64,000 nt of DNA from Apoderus coryli (GCA_911728435.2 OU452198.1:15472001-15536000); one strand, 5' to 3'. Shown: positions 13,916-45,627, numbered from the stretch's first letter. The notes: a model not told the origin generated them from the letters alone. Numbers and translations are program-made.

Positions 13916-14755
13916 GATATGTTGGGAGCTACGTACCAGAAATCTCTTCGCGAGCTACCAGGGTCTCGCGATCGACGGGTTGGCGTCCACTGGTATAGAA
14001 TGATAATATATCTCATCTTGTTTAGATAACCCTTGTACAGCATTATTGTCGTTTTCTAAAAAATGTACCATGTCCACGTATTAGACGTAGTTACTGAATA
14101 AAACAGTATTAAGTCCTGATGTGGTGGACTTAACCCTGTTAGAATGGAATTTACATTACAATAATTATTAAAAGTAACGACAAATAACTCAAAAATCACT
14201 ATTCATTGGACTTTCTTAACTATACGGCAGCGTACGTAACAGTTATAATGGTTTATAGCAAGTTTAAATCTAAAAATTTTGCAAATATTTTGAGATTAAA
14301 ATTACTTACCTCTGGCATTTATGCTAATTTCTTGAGTTTTTTCGGGTTCTTTTGCATGAACCATATCCATAATTCTTCTTGACCTCGTTGAACTCATTTT
14401 TTTATGAATATCACTAATGATAAAACTCAAATACTTGCTAAATTCTACAGCAGTCTCACGACTAACGCACATAAATACAAAAACATGGACTTAATACAGT
14501 ATTATTCAGGAAATTTAGGGAATTATCGGACTTAGTATAAGGTTTTACAAAATAAATCTGTAACTAAGCACATATCACAGTTTTATTGCAGACCAGTGTA
14601 GAACTTAATATTTTATTAAATCTTGTAACATCCTAATCTAGTACTGTAGGATATATTACACGTTCTCAAGTAAAAGAGGAGTTAATGTTATGCTTGAAAA
14701 GTGAAAAAGTGATTTTCGTAAAAAGTGGACTTAATACAGTTTTATTCTGGGGTAC
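13916..14755. other. non-coding stretch between satellite and repeat
   Basis: No gene seen. A GC-richer patch at 13920-13990 follows the satellite; the rest is AT-rich. Confidence 0.4.
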
Positions 14756-15164
14756 AAATATACGCCTACAGTAGATCTATATCTCCTAGGATATTCTAAC
14801 AAATTAAATTATTAAAGCTTCCATATAATAGAAAATTGTTATTATTGTTTATACGGAAAACGTCATTTTTGACATAAAATTTCAATATTTCGAAAACGGC
14901 TGGCGATAGGTATAACATATTACGCATGAAATATGTTTAGAATTACAAGGAGAATCCAAAAAAAAAATAATTTATATAGGGTCGTATTTGAAATAAGGAA
15001 GTTGACACCCATTTCCGGTATAACCGGAAGTGCTAGATTCTTGAGAACATTTTAGCCGAATTGGCCCCATCGACCTAAGTACTACAGCAGATTTTCAGAT
15101 TGTTACACAGTGTAGTTTCTCCATAATCGATCGAATCCCTTCCCGGTGGGACACCCGGTATATT
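14756..15164 (+). repeat. recurrent repeat family, copy 2
   Basis: Nearly full copy of the repeat at 170-622, ending CCCTTCCCGGTGGGACACCC followed by GGTATATT. Confidence 0.8.
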
Positions 15165-15192
15165 ACAATTGAAGTACAAAATGCTCAAAGTT

Positions 15193-15275
15193 TGTACTGT
15201 GGCGTCATTGAGAGAGCCTTCGCTTCGTATGCAGAAGGTTGTGGTTGGTTCGACTCTCAACTCTGGCAATACTTT
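15193..15275 (+). repeat. tRNA-like sequence, probably a tRNA-derived SINE
   Basis: Contains a B-box-like GGTTCGACTC, an A-box-like TGGCGTCATTGAG, an arm CCTTCGC...GCAGAAGG and a trailing T run, in tRNA order. The acceptor stem is poor and the anticodon arm is enlarged. This fits a tRNA-derived retroposon head or a decayed tRNA better than a working tRNA gene. Confidence 0.45.
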
Positions 15276-15554
15276 TTTTTCTTCTTCTAATTTTTAGTAG
15301 TTGGTTTGTTACGTTAGTTTAATATCAATAATGAAAATAATACAATAATAAAAATTATTATTAAAATTCTGTTTCGTTACGAAGGTCATATATTTTTGAT
15401 TACATTATAAATTAACTAACTTTTGGGGGATACAACCGATTTTTTTAAATATGACGTCGTTATATCCTTTTGGTACTTCCGTCCCTCGTTAGCGTGACGT
15501 CAGAATCTGTATGCCCTTTTGGCATTTGGGTTTGCGTCCATTCTTGGTATCTAG

Positions 15555-15930
15555 CTTGACTTTTTGAACGCACCTCATATCGTCATGTCTTCAGATGATA
15601 CACTTGGTATGTTTTCAACTTGCGGTCTCACAGACCTCACGTCACAACTTACGAGTCGAACATTTGTGACACGTTTAACATATAGGCTATTCGTCAAATT
15701 AACTTGCGAAAAATGTATTTATTAATTACATTAGTTTACTAGATTTTGTTTTAATGTACTTAATAAATACATTTTTCGCAAGTTAATTTGACGAATAGCC
15801 TATATGTTAAACGTGTCACAAATGTTCGACTCGTAAGTTGTGACGTGAGGTCTGTGAGACCGCAAGTTGAAAACATACCAAGTGTATCATCTGAAGACAT
15901 GACGATATGAGGTGCGTTCAAAAAGTCAAG
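15555..15930. repeat. long palindrome, 179-bp arms, 18-bp spacer
   Basis: 15555-15733 is the reverse complement of 15752-15930 with a single mismatch seen near the loop. Outer ends are CTTGACTTTTTGAACGCACC and its complement. No coding frame and no clear target duplication. It lies about 630 bases upstream of the GMC start codon. Confidence 0.95.
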
Positions 15931-36159
<20,229 letters not shown>

Positions 36160-36401
36160 ATTTTTGGGATCTGATCCAGATAAGATCACCTTCGTAGGAA
36201 CCAGTATTGACATCTATTAATATGAGATCATTCTTGCAATAATACGGGTGTCTTATAAAATGTGTATAGAAATTTTTATATTTACTTTTAAATTGTAGAT
36301 AAGTATTTATTGTATAATTTAAGAAAATTTATCATATATGTTATGTTATTAATATAAGTAGTAAATTTTTCACTAAACTGAATTTTAAGAATTTGAGCCA
36401 A

Positions 36402-36407
36402 AATAAA
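36402..36407 (+). promoter_or_regulatory. candidate polyadenylation signal of the GMC gene
   Basis: An AATAAA lies about 240 bases after the GMC stop codon and is the first canonical one I see there. Plausible for 3' end formation, but unproven. Confidence 0.4.
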
Positions 36408-36593
36408 AAATAATCAATCTCGTCACCTCCACCAAAGTTGTAGGTATTAAAATTTCTTCTGTTTTTAAACCGTGTGAAAAATGTCTATAGAGTTTATCCC
36501 TTATCATCAGTTATATTAAACTGATAAGTGGCGAGTATAAAACAATATGAAGAAAAAAAACATAATTATTCTTCTTCCGTTCACAATTACAGC

Positions 36594-36620
36594 CATCAAT
36601 CAATCAATCAATCAAAATAC
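36594..36620 (+). repeat. (ATCA)n microsatellite
   Basis: About five ATCA units in an AT-rich stretch after the GMC gene. Confidence 0.8.
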
Positions 36621-36639
36621 AAAATAACGGCGCATTAAA

Positions 36640-37550
36640 CACATAATATACAAATTTTCAGATTCGAAGTTGGAATAGATAACACTTTTGTGAAGGTGAC
36701 GCGATTGTTCACTTTTTATTATTATTGAATTCAAATAGCTCACATAAGAGAACAATGCCAAATAAAAACTAATTATTTCATGCTTGTTTCTTAAGGAATT
36801 TTGTAATGAATCAATTAGGGATAAATGGAATAATAACTGATAAATATCAGAACTCTCCCTGTAGGATTTTTTTTGTTCTACTCAGGGTTGACATGTTAAA
36901 ATCAGATGTTAATCAGTATGATTTTTTTTTAAAATCATGATTAATTTTAAAAAATAGTTTTAAAATTTTAACACTTAAAAATGTATTTGTTCATAAAAAA
37001 ATAAAACCCAGACGGATTTTTATATGGTGTTATTAATTATTTTATTATAAATAAAACTTAAACAAATCTTTTTTATACACAAAAATATTAAAAAAATACT
37101 AATACTAATACTATTCTATATTCTATTCTATTTATTTTGGTTCATAACTTCAGTGTTTCCAATTATTTTTGTTAATATTTCACAGTAATGTACAGTTTGT
37201 TTAAACGTACAAAAATCAAATTAAACCATAGGCATATTGGACACAAAATGTTTACATGATACCCCATTTTGACCATTCAAATTTATTTTATAAAATTACC
37301 GCCTAAATAAACTGTAAGTGACTATGAAAAATCAAGAAAAACCAAAAGAATTCACGATATTTCCATTCAAAATTCTAAAGATAAGTTGATGAAAACAATA
37401 ATAATAATTCGATAAGATACTACTTACTTAAGTCTCCATTTTTAAATAAATATTATATAGTATACTTCTTTTGTTTGACTTTGTTATAACTGAAGCTCTT
37501 CTTGATTACCCGATATTATATATATATTTTGATTATGGAACAGTGAATTT
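36640..37550. other. AT-rich non-coding stretch downstream of the GMC gene
   Basis: No gene or recognised repeat; stops in every frame. Confidence 0.45.
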
Positions 37551-37553
37551 GTA

Positions 37554-37625
37554 TAAATAAATCAATCAATCAATAAATAAATAAATAAATAAATAACTAA
37601 ATAAATAAATAAATAAATAAATATA
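37554..37625 (+). repeat. (AAAT)n microsatellite
   Basis: Runs of AAAT/AATC units with a few interruptions. Confidence 0.9.
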
Positions 37626-37730
37626 CATTTATTTTCAACAGGATTAACACATTTACAGAAAAATCGTAAATAATGGTGGATTCTTAAGGTATAAGGACTT
37701 TGAAAAATGCTAATAGCTTTTATTCATTTA

Positions 37731-37770
37731 AGCGACGTTTCGCCATATATTTCCTGGCTTCTTCAGGCTA
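37731..37770 (-). ncRNA. hammerhead-ribozyme-like motif (Penelope-associated)
   Basis: Minus strand: CTGAAGA, stem II GCCA/TGGC, then GAAAC and GTC with GC beyond. Position 7 of the core (here A) is variable in hammerheads, so the core is acceptable. It lies downstream of the Penelope C-terminal piece on the same strand, where a terminal repeat would be. Confidence 0.45.
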
Positions 37771-38230
37771 AAAATATACAAAAATTCATCACTTATATTA
37801 ACAATTAGTACAACAAAAAACGAGCACACATACAATCACATCAATAACACCACAACTTAGCATGTAATAATACATATTTATCAATAACATACCTCTCTGA
37901 ATAAGGTTAAAGCTAGATATTTGATTGTGACGTGAAATCCTCATACTATAGCAGCAACCATTTAAAAAATTGTACAAATACAAGACAAAAACAAGAAATT
38001 AAAAAACGATATTCAATAAAATTCTTTCATATATTAAAATCTATGTGTTCGAAAGAAGTAGTCCATATCGAAGTGGAGTAGAATAGTTAAATATTCTAGA
38101 AATAAATTTATTTTATTTTATGACTTGAGAAAAAAGTTTTTTTCACACAATGAGTTAATAAATAAATTTCCCAAAAATAATATGTACTAACTAAGTTAAA
38201 TAACATAGCTTTTCGTCAGATTCTCTTATA

Positions 38231-38271
38231 ACCACTGATGATGCGGCCCGGAGCTGCGAAACATGTATGGT
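38231..38271 (+). ncRNA. hammerhead-ribozyme-like motif, canonical core
   Basis: Order seen: helix I strand ACCA (38231-38234), CTGATGA (38235-38241), stem II GCGGC-CCGGA-GCTGC (38243-38257), GAAA (38258-38261), a minimal CATGTA helix III/cleavage site, and helix I partner TGGT (38268-38271). Very short helix III is known for hammerheads of Penelope-like retroelements. Self-cleavage is inferred, not shown. Confidence 0.55.
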
Positions 38272-38418
38272 GACAAATGTAATTTGTTGAGGATGTTTAT
38301 TAAATTTATTGCGTGGAGGTCGACTTTTATTTCAAGAATATTTAAATCTATGTGTTTGTTCTCTTATCACATCACATCACATAAAGACAAAACTACAGGT
38401 GTATTCAAAACTACCTGA

Positions 38419-38458
38419 GTCGGTCACTTAGCAATAGGTATATTGCTAAGTGACCGAC
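38419..38458. repeat. perfect hairpin, 18-bp stem, GGTA loop
   Basis: GTCGGTCACTTAGCAATA (38419-38436) and its exact reverse complement (38441-38458). It begins at the stop codon of the Penelope C-terminal piece on the minus strand. Confidence 0.9.
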
Positions 38459-38680
38459 CTATATATACCTAATCAGATTAACGCATATAAAACTTAAATT
38501 ATCCGTATCTCTTTGGAAATTAATACTGTCAGGAGTAGAGTTCATATAGACCATTTCCTTGAACAAGCGTTTCCCGTAATTAAATTCTTCTGTGAGTATT
38601 TCTGGGTTCTCGAAATCAAAATTATGTCCCGTTGCAGAATGGTGATCCCTGTATTGTCTTTTTTATAACGGCAGTCATTC
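38459..38680 (-). pseudogene. Penelope-like element, C-terminal piece after LINE insertion
   Basis: Minus strand: QYRDHHSATGHNFDFENPEI, then LTEEFNYGKRLFKEMVYMNS and TPDSINFQRDTDNLS, stop at 38459. This is the region following the GIY-YIG core in Penelope proteins. It is separated from its upstream half (40267-40915) by a Jockey-like LINE. Confidence 0.7.
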
Positions 38681-40266
38681 TTATTTATTTTTATTTATTT
38701 ACGGGCAAACGCAGATTTTATACAAAACTACAATACATATAAATAGTTCCACAATAAAACACTCCAAAAGAATTAGACAATCGAAAAATGTCAAATAAAA
38801 ATCAATCACAAATAAAATGGATAATAATAATCAACACGATCAATACTTCACTATTATATAGCAATATGGTACAACACAACGTATCAATTATCAAAGAGGT
38901 GCCCTACTGAACCCAAAAAGTTATTTCTCGGGACAAAAAAATCCAGTGTCTCTTCACTAGCATTGGCGAGACGCATTGAGCGCGCCAAAAATGAATTGCA
39001 ACCATAATTTGTTCTGGAATGTGTCTGGTGAAACATACTCCTCGTACGCGTTGCACGATATGGAACATGAATTCCAATCTTGCTCAAAAGATCGGGACAA
39101 TTCAACCTTCCATTTATAAGATCATACAATAAAATCAAATCATGTCTCTGTCGTCGATCAGCCAGCGTGTCAATGCCAAGGTAGGACTCTAAGTCGGCAT
39201 ATAATTCAAAACGATTCTCAAAAATAAAGTCTATGTGCAGTTTGTAGGCTAGGTATATAAGAAATTTGTGCTGTACCTGCTCAATATTTACTAGATGCAC
39301 AGTATAATGTGGAGAACAGACAGCCGACGCATACTCAAGGCACAGTCTGACCAAACTTGTGTAAAGAAGCCTCAGAGAATCGACATGTGTGAACTCCCGT
39401 GAGCAACGTTTAATGAAGCCAAGAACCTTCAGAGACCTTGAGACCATTGAAGTTATATGTGGAATAAAGGTCAAACCACTATCAAGCATGACTCCAAGAT
39501 CCTTAACTGTAGTAACCAATTTAAGGGAAGTTTGGTTCAGTGAGTAATCGAAAAGAGCGGTCCGTCTTGATCTCGAACAGATGCATATCATTCCCAACAC
39601 ACTACTCGTGAAGAGCCCCGAGGTCAGACTGCAATCTCTCGCAATCTTCAGTTTTGTTGACTATCGTAAATAGTTTGAGGTCATCAGCGAACAAGAGAAA
39701 ATCGCTCGAAGTAAAACATCTGGCGATGTCATTAACGAAAATATTAAAAAACAGTGGTCCCAAGTGTGATCCCTGGGGGACGCCAGATGATACTTTTATC
39801 TCAGTAGAAACAAAGCCCTTGACCTTAACGTATTGAATTCTGTTATCAAGGTAACTACTCATCCATTCGAGCAAGCGTCCGCCGATGCCAACCTCAGCCA
39901 ACTTTATCAATAAGATTTTATGATTTACACGATCGAAGGCTTTGGAGAAATCGGTATACACTGAATGTACCTCCGATCCACTCTCTAGAGCATCAATAAT
40001 AAGGTTGGTGTATTTTAACAGATTTAGCTCAGCTGACTTTCGTGGCAAAAATCCGTACTACTGATCAATGATAGCACTGCCTAGGAGAGGTTGAAGATAA
40101 TTTATTATAAGTTTCTCGAATACCTTGGGAATAATGCTGATAGGTCTATAATTCTTAATATTATGCCCGTCTCCAGACTTGTGTATAGGGGTAATGAAGC
40201 TGGAAAACAACCAGTGTTTAACGACATGTTAAAAATAGTATGCAAAGGTCTTCCCAGAACAAAACT
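38681..40266 (-). mobile_element. Jockey-like LINE inserted in a Penelope-like element
   Basis: Minus strand, 5'-truncated. It begins FVLGRPLHTIFNMSLNTGCF, then ITPIHKSG and NYRPISIIPKVFEKL (RT motif), FSKAFDRVNHKILLIKL, SSGVPQGSHLGPLFFN and FADDLKLF (catalytic Asp pair). A short loss of sequence at about 39600 follows, then the thumb/C-terminal part (VKDLGVMLDSGLTFIPHI, LEYASAVCSPHY) to a stop at 38884. Ends in an (AAATA)n tail at about 38681-38700. Frameshifts near 40200 and 39600 and a stop near 40059 make it inactive. Confidence 0.8.
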
Positions 40267-40915
40267 CTTGTGGTTCATGATCCTATTCTTTAAATAATTC
40301 TTGGTTTGTCCAACATACTTGGCAGGGCAATCACGACAACCAAGCCTGTATATAACATTTGATTTATACTGATCTTGTATAGTATCCTTGAGCCTTGTAA
40401 ATAACGATGAGATATTATTTTGATAGTAAGGGACAATCGAAATATCTTCGGATTGGAAAAGTGTTTTGAGACGATGGAATACACCCGGTATATACAAAAG
40501 CTTCTTCCTGTTGATAGTGTTCGATATAATAGTTACGATATCGTGTTCGCTGAACCTGCGTGAGTATAACACCTTATTAATAACATGGTTAGGGTATGAA
40601 TTATCTTTCAAAATATTTTTGATAATATTGGTATTGTCATCCCAGAAACTCTCATGGGATATCGTGTACATTCTCTTGACAAGGCCTTTGACTACACTTA
40701 TCTTATGCGTCATACAGTGATTGGAATGGTAATTTAGTAGCCGCCCAGATGCTGTAGGTTTCATATATCAGTTACTCCTAACTTCATCATCCGACATCCT
40801 ATGTAATTTCAGATCGAGGAATGCAATACAGTCATCTGTTTCTACCTCCATAGTGAATTGTAGATCCTTGTGATAACGGTTAAACTAATCAACAACAATA
40901 CCTTCTGAGTTTAAG
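40267..40915 (-). pseudogene. Penelope-like element, RT end and GIY-YIG nuclease
   Basis: Minus strand: FNRYHKDLQFTMEVETDDCI and AFLDLKLHRMSDDE, then, after an in-frame stop, MKPTASGRLLNYHSNHCMTH (end of the Penelope RT). The linker follows, then YRLGCRDCPAKYVGQTKNYL with Cys pair and GIY-YIG-like core. The frame then runs straight into the inserted LINE. Confidence 0.75.
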
Positions 40916-40922
40916 GGAATGG

Positions 40923-41142
40923 CGCATTTCGCACATTTCAGCGTTTGTGTAGAAAAATGCTTTATTTTTTTATCAAGTAGGCTTTAAATTTTCAAATAAA
41001 AATTACCTCCTGTCAAAAGAACAATTAGTTTGTTGTTTGTTTATTAAGAATAAAAAAAAATTAAGTTTGTACCTGCAAAAAGTAAATTTGTAGTACAAAA
41101 TTAAAAATGAATAATTATACAAACGCTGAAATGTGCGAAATG
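40923..41142. repeat. small inverted-repeat element
   Basis: GCATTTCGCACATTTCAGCG (40923-40942, continuing to 40947) is matched inverted at 41118-41142. AT-rich interior with no gene. Confidence 0.6.
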
Positions 41143-41300
41143 CAACCTGTACGGAATAACAAGCCGTAATTCGGCAGAAGCAAGGCGGTTGTATCAAGAA
41201 AGACATCCTGATTGCCAAGTACCACACCATAACTTGTTTCACCAACGACTATGGGAAAATGGAGGTTTTAAAAAGAATGCTGCTGATAATGGACGGCCTA
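41140..41300 (+). pseudogene. Tc1/IS630-type transposase N-terminal fragment
   Basis: Plus strand: RNSAEARRLYQERHPDCQVP, then HHNLFHQRLWENGGFKKNAA and DNGRP, the helix-turn-helix linker of these transposases. It ends at the start of duplicated block A. Confidence 0.55.
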
Positions 41301-41496
41301 TGGAAAATTAACCATGTTTTTCCACAAGTTAATTTTCTGCGAAAACGGTCAACTTTAGAGCTTATAACCAAAAGTACTTTTTTGTGTAGAAAACATAGGC
41401 GGTCCAAACGGGTATCTTCCTGCGCATATATTATGAAACACCCTGTATATAACTGGCTATAAAATATCTAATTATTACTATAAACCGTTAAATTAA

Positions 41497-41935
41497 TTAA
41501 TAGTACCCACAGGAATAAGCAACAATAATATAATAAATAAACAATTCCAAAATTCTGAAATAGTTCTCGCGGTACCAAGAGGGAAGAGAACACCACGCGA
41601 GTACAAGGAGCCCGACCTTACTTAGTAAACGAGGACAGTCGATAACATTGTGTAACAGTTTATGTAAAAGATTTACTGCTAACACATTTCTTCTAAGCGC
41701 AAGAGACGCCAGCCCAAATTGCGACAATAAGATTCCGTGATCAACACCCCTCGGAGGATAAACCCCGTCACCCCTGTACGCCAAATACTTGAGGAAGCGC
41801 CTCTGAACAGACTTCACAGAACATACATGAACATTGTACAGAGGATTCCCAATTAATGAGGTAAACTCCCACTTTGACCTGACAAAGCCGTAGTATAGTA
41901 ATTTCATGGTATAAATATCATGGAATTGTTGACAG
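41497..41935 (-). pseudogene. Jockey-like LINE C-terminal fragment, copy A
   Basis: Minus strand: KLLYYGFVRSKWEFTSLIGN, SVKSVQRRFLKYLAYRGDGV and LALRRNVLAVNLLHKLLHN. Same fragment as at 46191-46529, being part of the duplicated block. Confidence 0.7.
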
Positions 41936-42129
41936 CGTTTTTCAATTTAGAGTTAGATTTACGCTCTCTAGCGAACATTTTAGTAAACTAAAACTATTTT
42001 CCAGCGATTTCCCTTGTCCGCTTTTACTAAAACAAAAAAAAAATCCTAAAACCGTAACATGATTAGTTTTCGAGAGAGAGCCGGCGTCCTTTGTTATCTG
42101 TACACCCGGTACAAAAATGTTTTCAATTA

Positions 42130-43266
42130 TACAGGGTAGTTCACAAACTTGTTTTTTTTATGAGACACCCTGTATATAAATAAATGCCGTTCTAAAAGAC
42201 AAGAAAAATAAAATAAGGGATGATATGCCTAAGTTCAGTAGGTTCTGAAATGTTTGTAAATAAGGGTTAATTTTGACATAAATTGAAAGCCTTGAGGTTA
42301 CTACAGAAACCAAGTACATCCCAATTTTTCGTTTCAGGTGCATTGGAATTCCCTTGTTTTCTCCGTGTAACTGGATTTCATTGACCTCGTGTTTGTGATT
42401 TTTCAGGGTGGTCACATTTTCTAACTTGTATTTTTTAGGAAATTGTTAAATGGAACACCCTGTAAATCTGCTTAAATTCGAGAGTCCCTTTACTATACTA
42501 TTTTTTGATATCATAATATTATATGAGCTTAAGGCTAAGCTTTTGCTTATAAAAAAATTATTACAAAAAAAAAGAACGAATTGCCAAAAAAGTCGCAATT
42601 TTTTGTCATTTTAATTTTTCTTTTCTATCTAAAAACAAAAAAGGGAAATTACAGCTTTATTTTAATAATTAACAAATAGACGTTATTATAAATTTAAGTT
42701 TAAATAGAATAAAATCTTTAATAATTTTTTATGAAAAAAGGATTAGCCTTAAGCTCATGTATAATGATATGAAGAAAAAGTATAGGAAAGGGACTTTTCG
42801 AATTTATCCAGATTAACATAACATAATTTAACATTTTTCCAAAAAAATACAATTTAGAAAATGTGACCACCCTGAAAAATTACAAACCAGAGTCAATGAA
42901 ATCAAGTAAAACGGAGAAAAAACGAATCCAAATGGACCTGACGCGAAAAATTGGTATGTTTTTGTAGTAACCACAACGCCTTAAATTTATGTCAAAATTA
43001 ACACTTATTTACAAATTATTCAAAAACTACTGGACCTAGGAATATCAACCTTATGTCATTTTTCTTGTCTGTTCTAGTGGCATTTATTTATATTAAAATA
43101 TACATGTTTGGTTTGCTGCGCGTTTGTGAACTACCCTGTATAGTTTGAAAACATTTTTGGGTTATACATCTCTTCAGTGCCTAAAATATTTGTAAAGGAT
43201 TTTTCTGTCTATCGCCTATAGATCTTGAGATATCTTTCGCCCACACACTAATGGGCCACCCTGTAT
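42130..43266. mobile_element. inverted-repeat (MITE-like) element, copy in block A
   Basis: TACAGGGTAGTTCACAAAC at 42130 and complement GTTTGTGAACTACCCTGTA ending at 43140, with arms of about 450-500 bases. The similarity of flanks continues outward to GGCCACCCTGTATAAT near 43266. TA-bordered CAGGG ends suggest Tc1/mariner-driven mobility. No protein. It lies about 410 bases upstream of the distal TATA box. Confidence 0.7.
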
Positions 43267-43673
43267 AATATATTCAGTTATTTTGATGTAAAAAAGGTAA
43301 ATAAATTTCGTGGTATTAGTTATCGGAGTAATTGTTTGGCCATGTTCTCTCGAAAAAGAAAATATTTATCTATATTTTTTTAACTAAAATTAAAAATAGT
43401 ATTATTTGGCAAAAACACAATTCTTTTAATTTTATTATTTATGTATGGATTTTATTATTAATATAACGATATTAAAGACCAATATAAACAAAAGAATTTT
43501 CCTCTAAAATGTTAAAAATTTAAATGTTAATACATATTTTGTAAACAAAACGATAAATAATAATTATTTAAATATTTGGATGCATAAACGATATGGACCA
43601 AATGTGTTCTTTTATTATCAACTAACATAGGCCAAAGGTTGTTTATTAGGGGAAAACTATAATTTCGTTGAGG

Positions 43674-43710
43674 TATAAAAGCTGATATTATAGAATTTTT
43701 AGTTAGTTGG
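43674..43710 (+). promoter_or_regulatory. TATA promoter, distal copy A
   Basis: TATAAAA at 43674-43680 and an initiator-like TTAGTT about 27-32 bases downstream, about 45 bases before the first ATG. Identical to copy B. Confidence 0.6.
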
Positions 43711-43750
43711 TCTCTTAATTTCTATCGTTCACTATCTTGAAAATTTCAAT

Positions 43751-43795
43751 ATGATGAAATTTGTGTTATGTGTATTAGCTGCATTGGCCATTCAT
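43751..43795 (+). CDS. apoLp-III-like coding exon 1, distal duplicate (A)
   Basis: Identical in sequence to the exon at 48336-48380, including donor GTAAGT, the TATA box and at least 500 bases of upstream sequence. It could splice to exon 2 at 53777 as an alternative first exon, skipping copy B, or be a silent remnant. No other downstream exon for this copy is visible before 45.6 kb. Confidence 0.6.
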
Positions 43796-44142
43796 GTAAG
43801 TACATATAATTACAATTAAGGAAATTTAGTTGTTGATAATCTACAAAAAAAAATAGGTAGTTTGTACAATACTTTTATTGTAACAAAAAAATCGCGTTTA
43901 CCCATGATATTCTGAGAGCAAGACTTAATCGGCAAAATATTTCATAGTCCAATCAATACTTTTTATTTAATTTCAATATATTCTTATAATTGAGGCATTT
44001 GATTGGAAGTCAATTAATTCTTATACTTAAAGCAATAAAGTCATATATTTCGCAATTAATCATATAAGTATAATTGAAAGAAATATAGCTTTGATTGTGG
44101 AATACGGAATATATGCTATCATTGATTGAATGTGCATATGGT

Positions 44143-45627
44143 TCATGATATGATAGATTTTTCTCTGTGCAGTTGATAATATATATATAAAGACGGGAGA
44201 GGCATTATATTGAGAGATTTGAAAATGGGCTTGCAATGCTCCAGATATCCAGCATTTGCCAGAATGCGAACCACCTTTTTTTGGACTCTAAATATTTGCA
44301 TAGCCGACGACGAGTTACCCCAGAGACTCACTCCATAAGAAATATGAGAATGGAACAGTGAGAAATAAACAGTTCTCAGAGCTTGCTGACTCAGACAATG
44401 TCTGAGCCTCCTAATAACGTAAATACTAGAAGACAACTTACCCTTGAGAAAATCAACGTGCGACGCCCAGCAAAGCGCATCATCAACAATAATCCCCAAT
44501 AAGTTGGCTGTTCGTCCCCGAGCATGACCACTAGCACTAGAAAATGTAAGTCTCTGGGTCTTATCAGTATTTAGTTTCAGCAGATTACTAGTGAACCAGC
44601 CATTCGCAACTCCCTCAAGGTGCCCCGCACGACCTTCGAGCTGTGAAACACTGCTCCCATAACACACCAAAGAGGTATCATCAGCATAAAGAGTGACCCT
44701 TCCAGGATTCAAATAACTATATAGGTCGTTAATATAAACGACAAAGAGCAACGGACCCAACACAGAGCCCTGGGGCACTCCACTCGTTAATACCCTCACA
44801 TCAGACAGCTCCGACCGAAGAGCCACTGTCTGTCCTCTGCCAGTCAGGTATGACTGCAGCAGCTGCAACGAGAGTCCCCGCACACCATATCGAGAAAGCT
44901 TGGTCAAAAGATCCTCACAGTCAAAGGCCTTGCTCAGATCACATAAGGTGAGATTAATAAATTCACATCTCTCCAGGCCCTCGACTATGTCAGACACCAC
45001 ACGAGCCACCGCCTGAACTGTCGACCGACCACCCCTGAAACCAAACTGTCCAGGACACAAAAGGTTATTCGCTTCCAAAAAAGAAGTTAGATTTTGTTTT
45101 AATATAATTTCAAAATTTTTTCCAAATATAGGAACTATAGAAATCGGTCGGTAATCAGAAGCATTATCAATGTTACCCTTTTTAAATACAGGGATAACTC
45201 TAGTCAATTTGAATGGCTCAGGGAAAATGCCGCCGCACAAACATAAATTGAAGATGTGCACTAAAGGCTTAACTAAGATCTGTGCATATTCCTTCACAAA
45301 GAAACTGCTGCAGTCAAACATATCAACACTGCCCGAGTTTTTTAAGTGGCGAATGGTCTCCATGACCTCAAACTCCGAGATAGGCAACATAAAAAAGGAG
45401 CTAGGCTGCATCGGTATCCGACTTAACTTATGCACCCGCTCATCAAGATCCACAGACATGGCCTCAGTAATTTTATTAGCAACAGACAAAAAAACTGTTA
45501 AACTCGGAAGGTGTAAGCCGAGTACTAACTGGCATTGTACAATAGTTTCTTTCACTATTAATTATTCTCCAGATATCACGTGGTTTATTAATGGAGCTAG
45601 TTATATATCTCTCGTAGGCCATCTTTA
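44143..45627 (-). mobile_element. Jockey/CR1-like LINE fragment with nearly complete RT, between the duplicated blocks
   Basis: Minus strand, one long frame from 45555: YRPISIVPIFGKNFE, GQFGFRGGRSTVQAV, LCDLSKAFDCEDLL, SGVPQGSVLGPLLFVVYIND and VTLYADDTSLVCYG (catalytic Asp pair), then thumb and ISYGVSLWGNSS, ending HREKSIIS at 44143. Upstream KMAYERYITSSINKPRDIWR (45627-45565) is in another frame, so there is one frameshift near a run of A at about 45484. The endonuclease is missing and the 3' end is also cut. It starts exactly where block B begins. Least decayed RT in the window. Confidence 0.8.

Larger units (their letters stand above)
41283..43945 (+). repeat. duplicated block, copy A (LINE piece, inverted-repeat element, promoter, exon 1)
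   Basis: Aligns with 45632-48540. The last roughly 900 bases (43021-43945 against 47605-48540) are almost identical, differing mainly in a poly-A run and a few bases. Earlier parts differ by deletions. Copy A lacks the segment matching 46506-46740, cut between CAG microhomologies, and the stretch matching about 45755-45985. Copy B lacks sequence matching about 42001-42165. Both copies contain the same minus-strand LINE fragment. Confidence 0.85.

Noticed and set aside
15193..15275. Functional tRNA gene
   Set aside because: The acceptor stem pairs poorly and the anticodon loop is oversized; a SINE-type relic is more likely.
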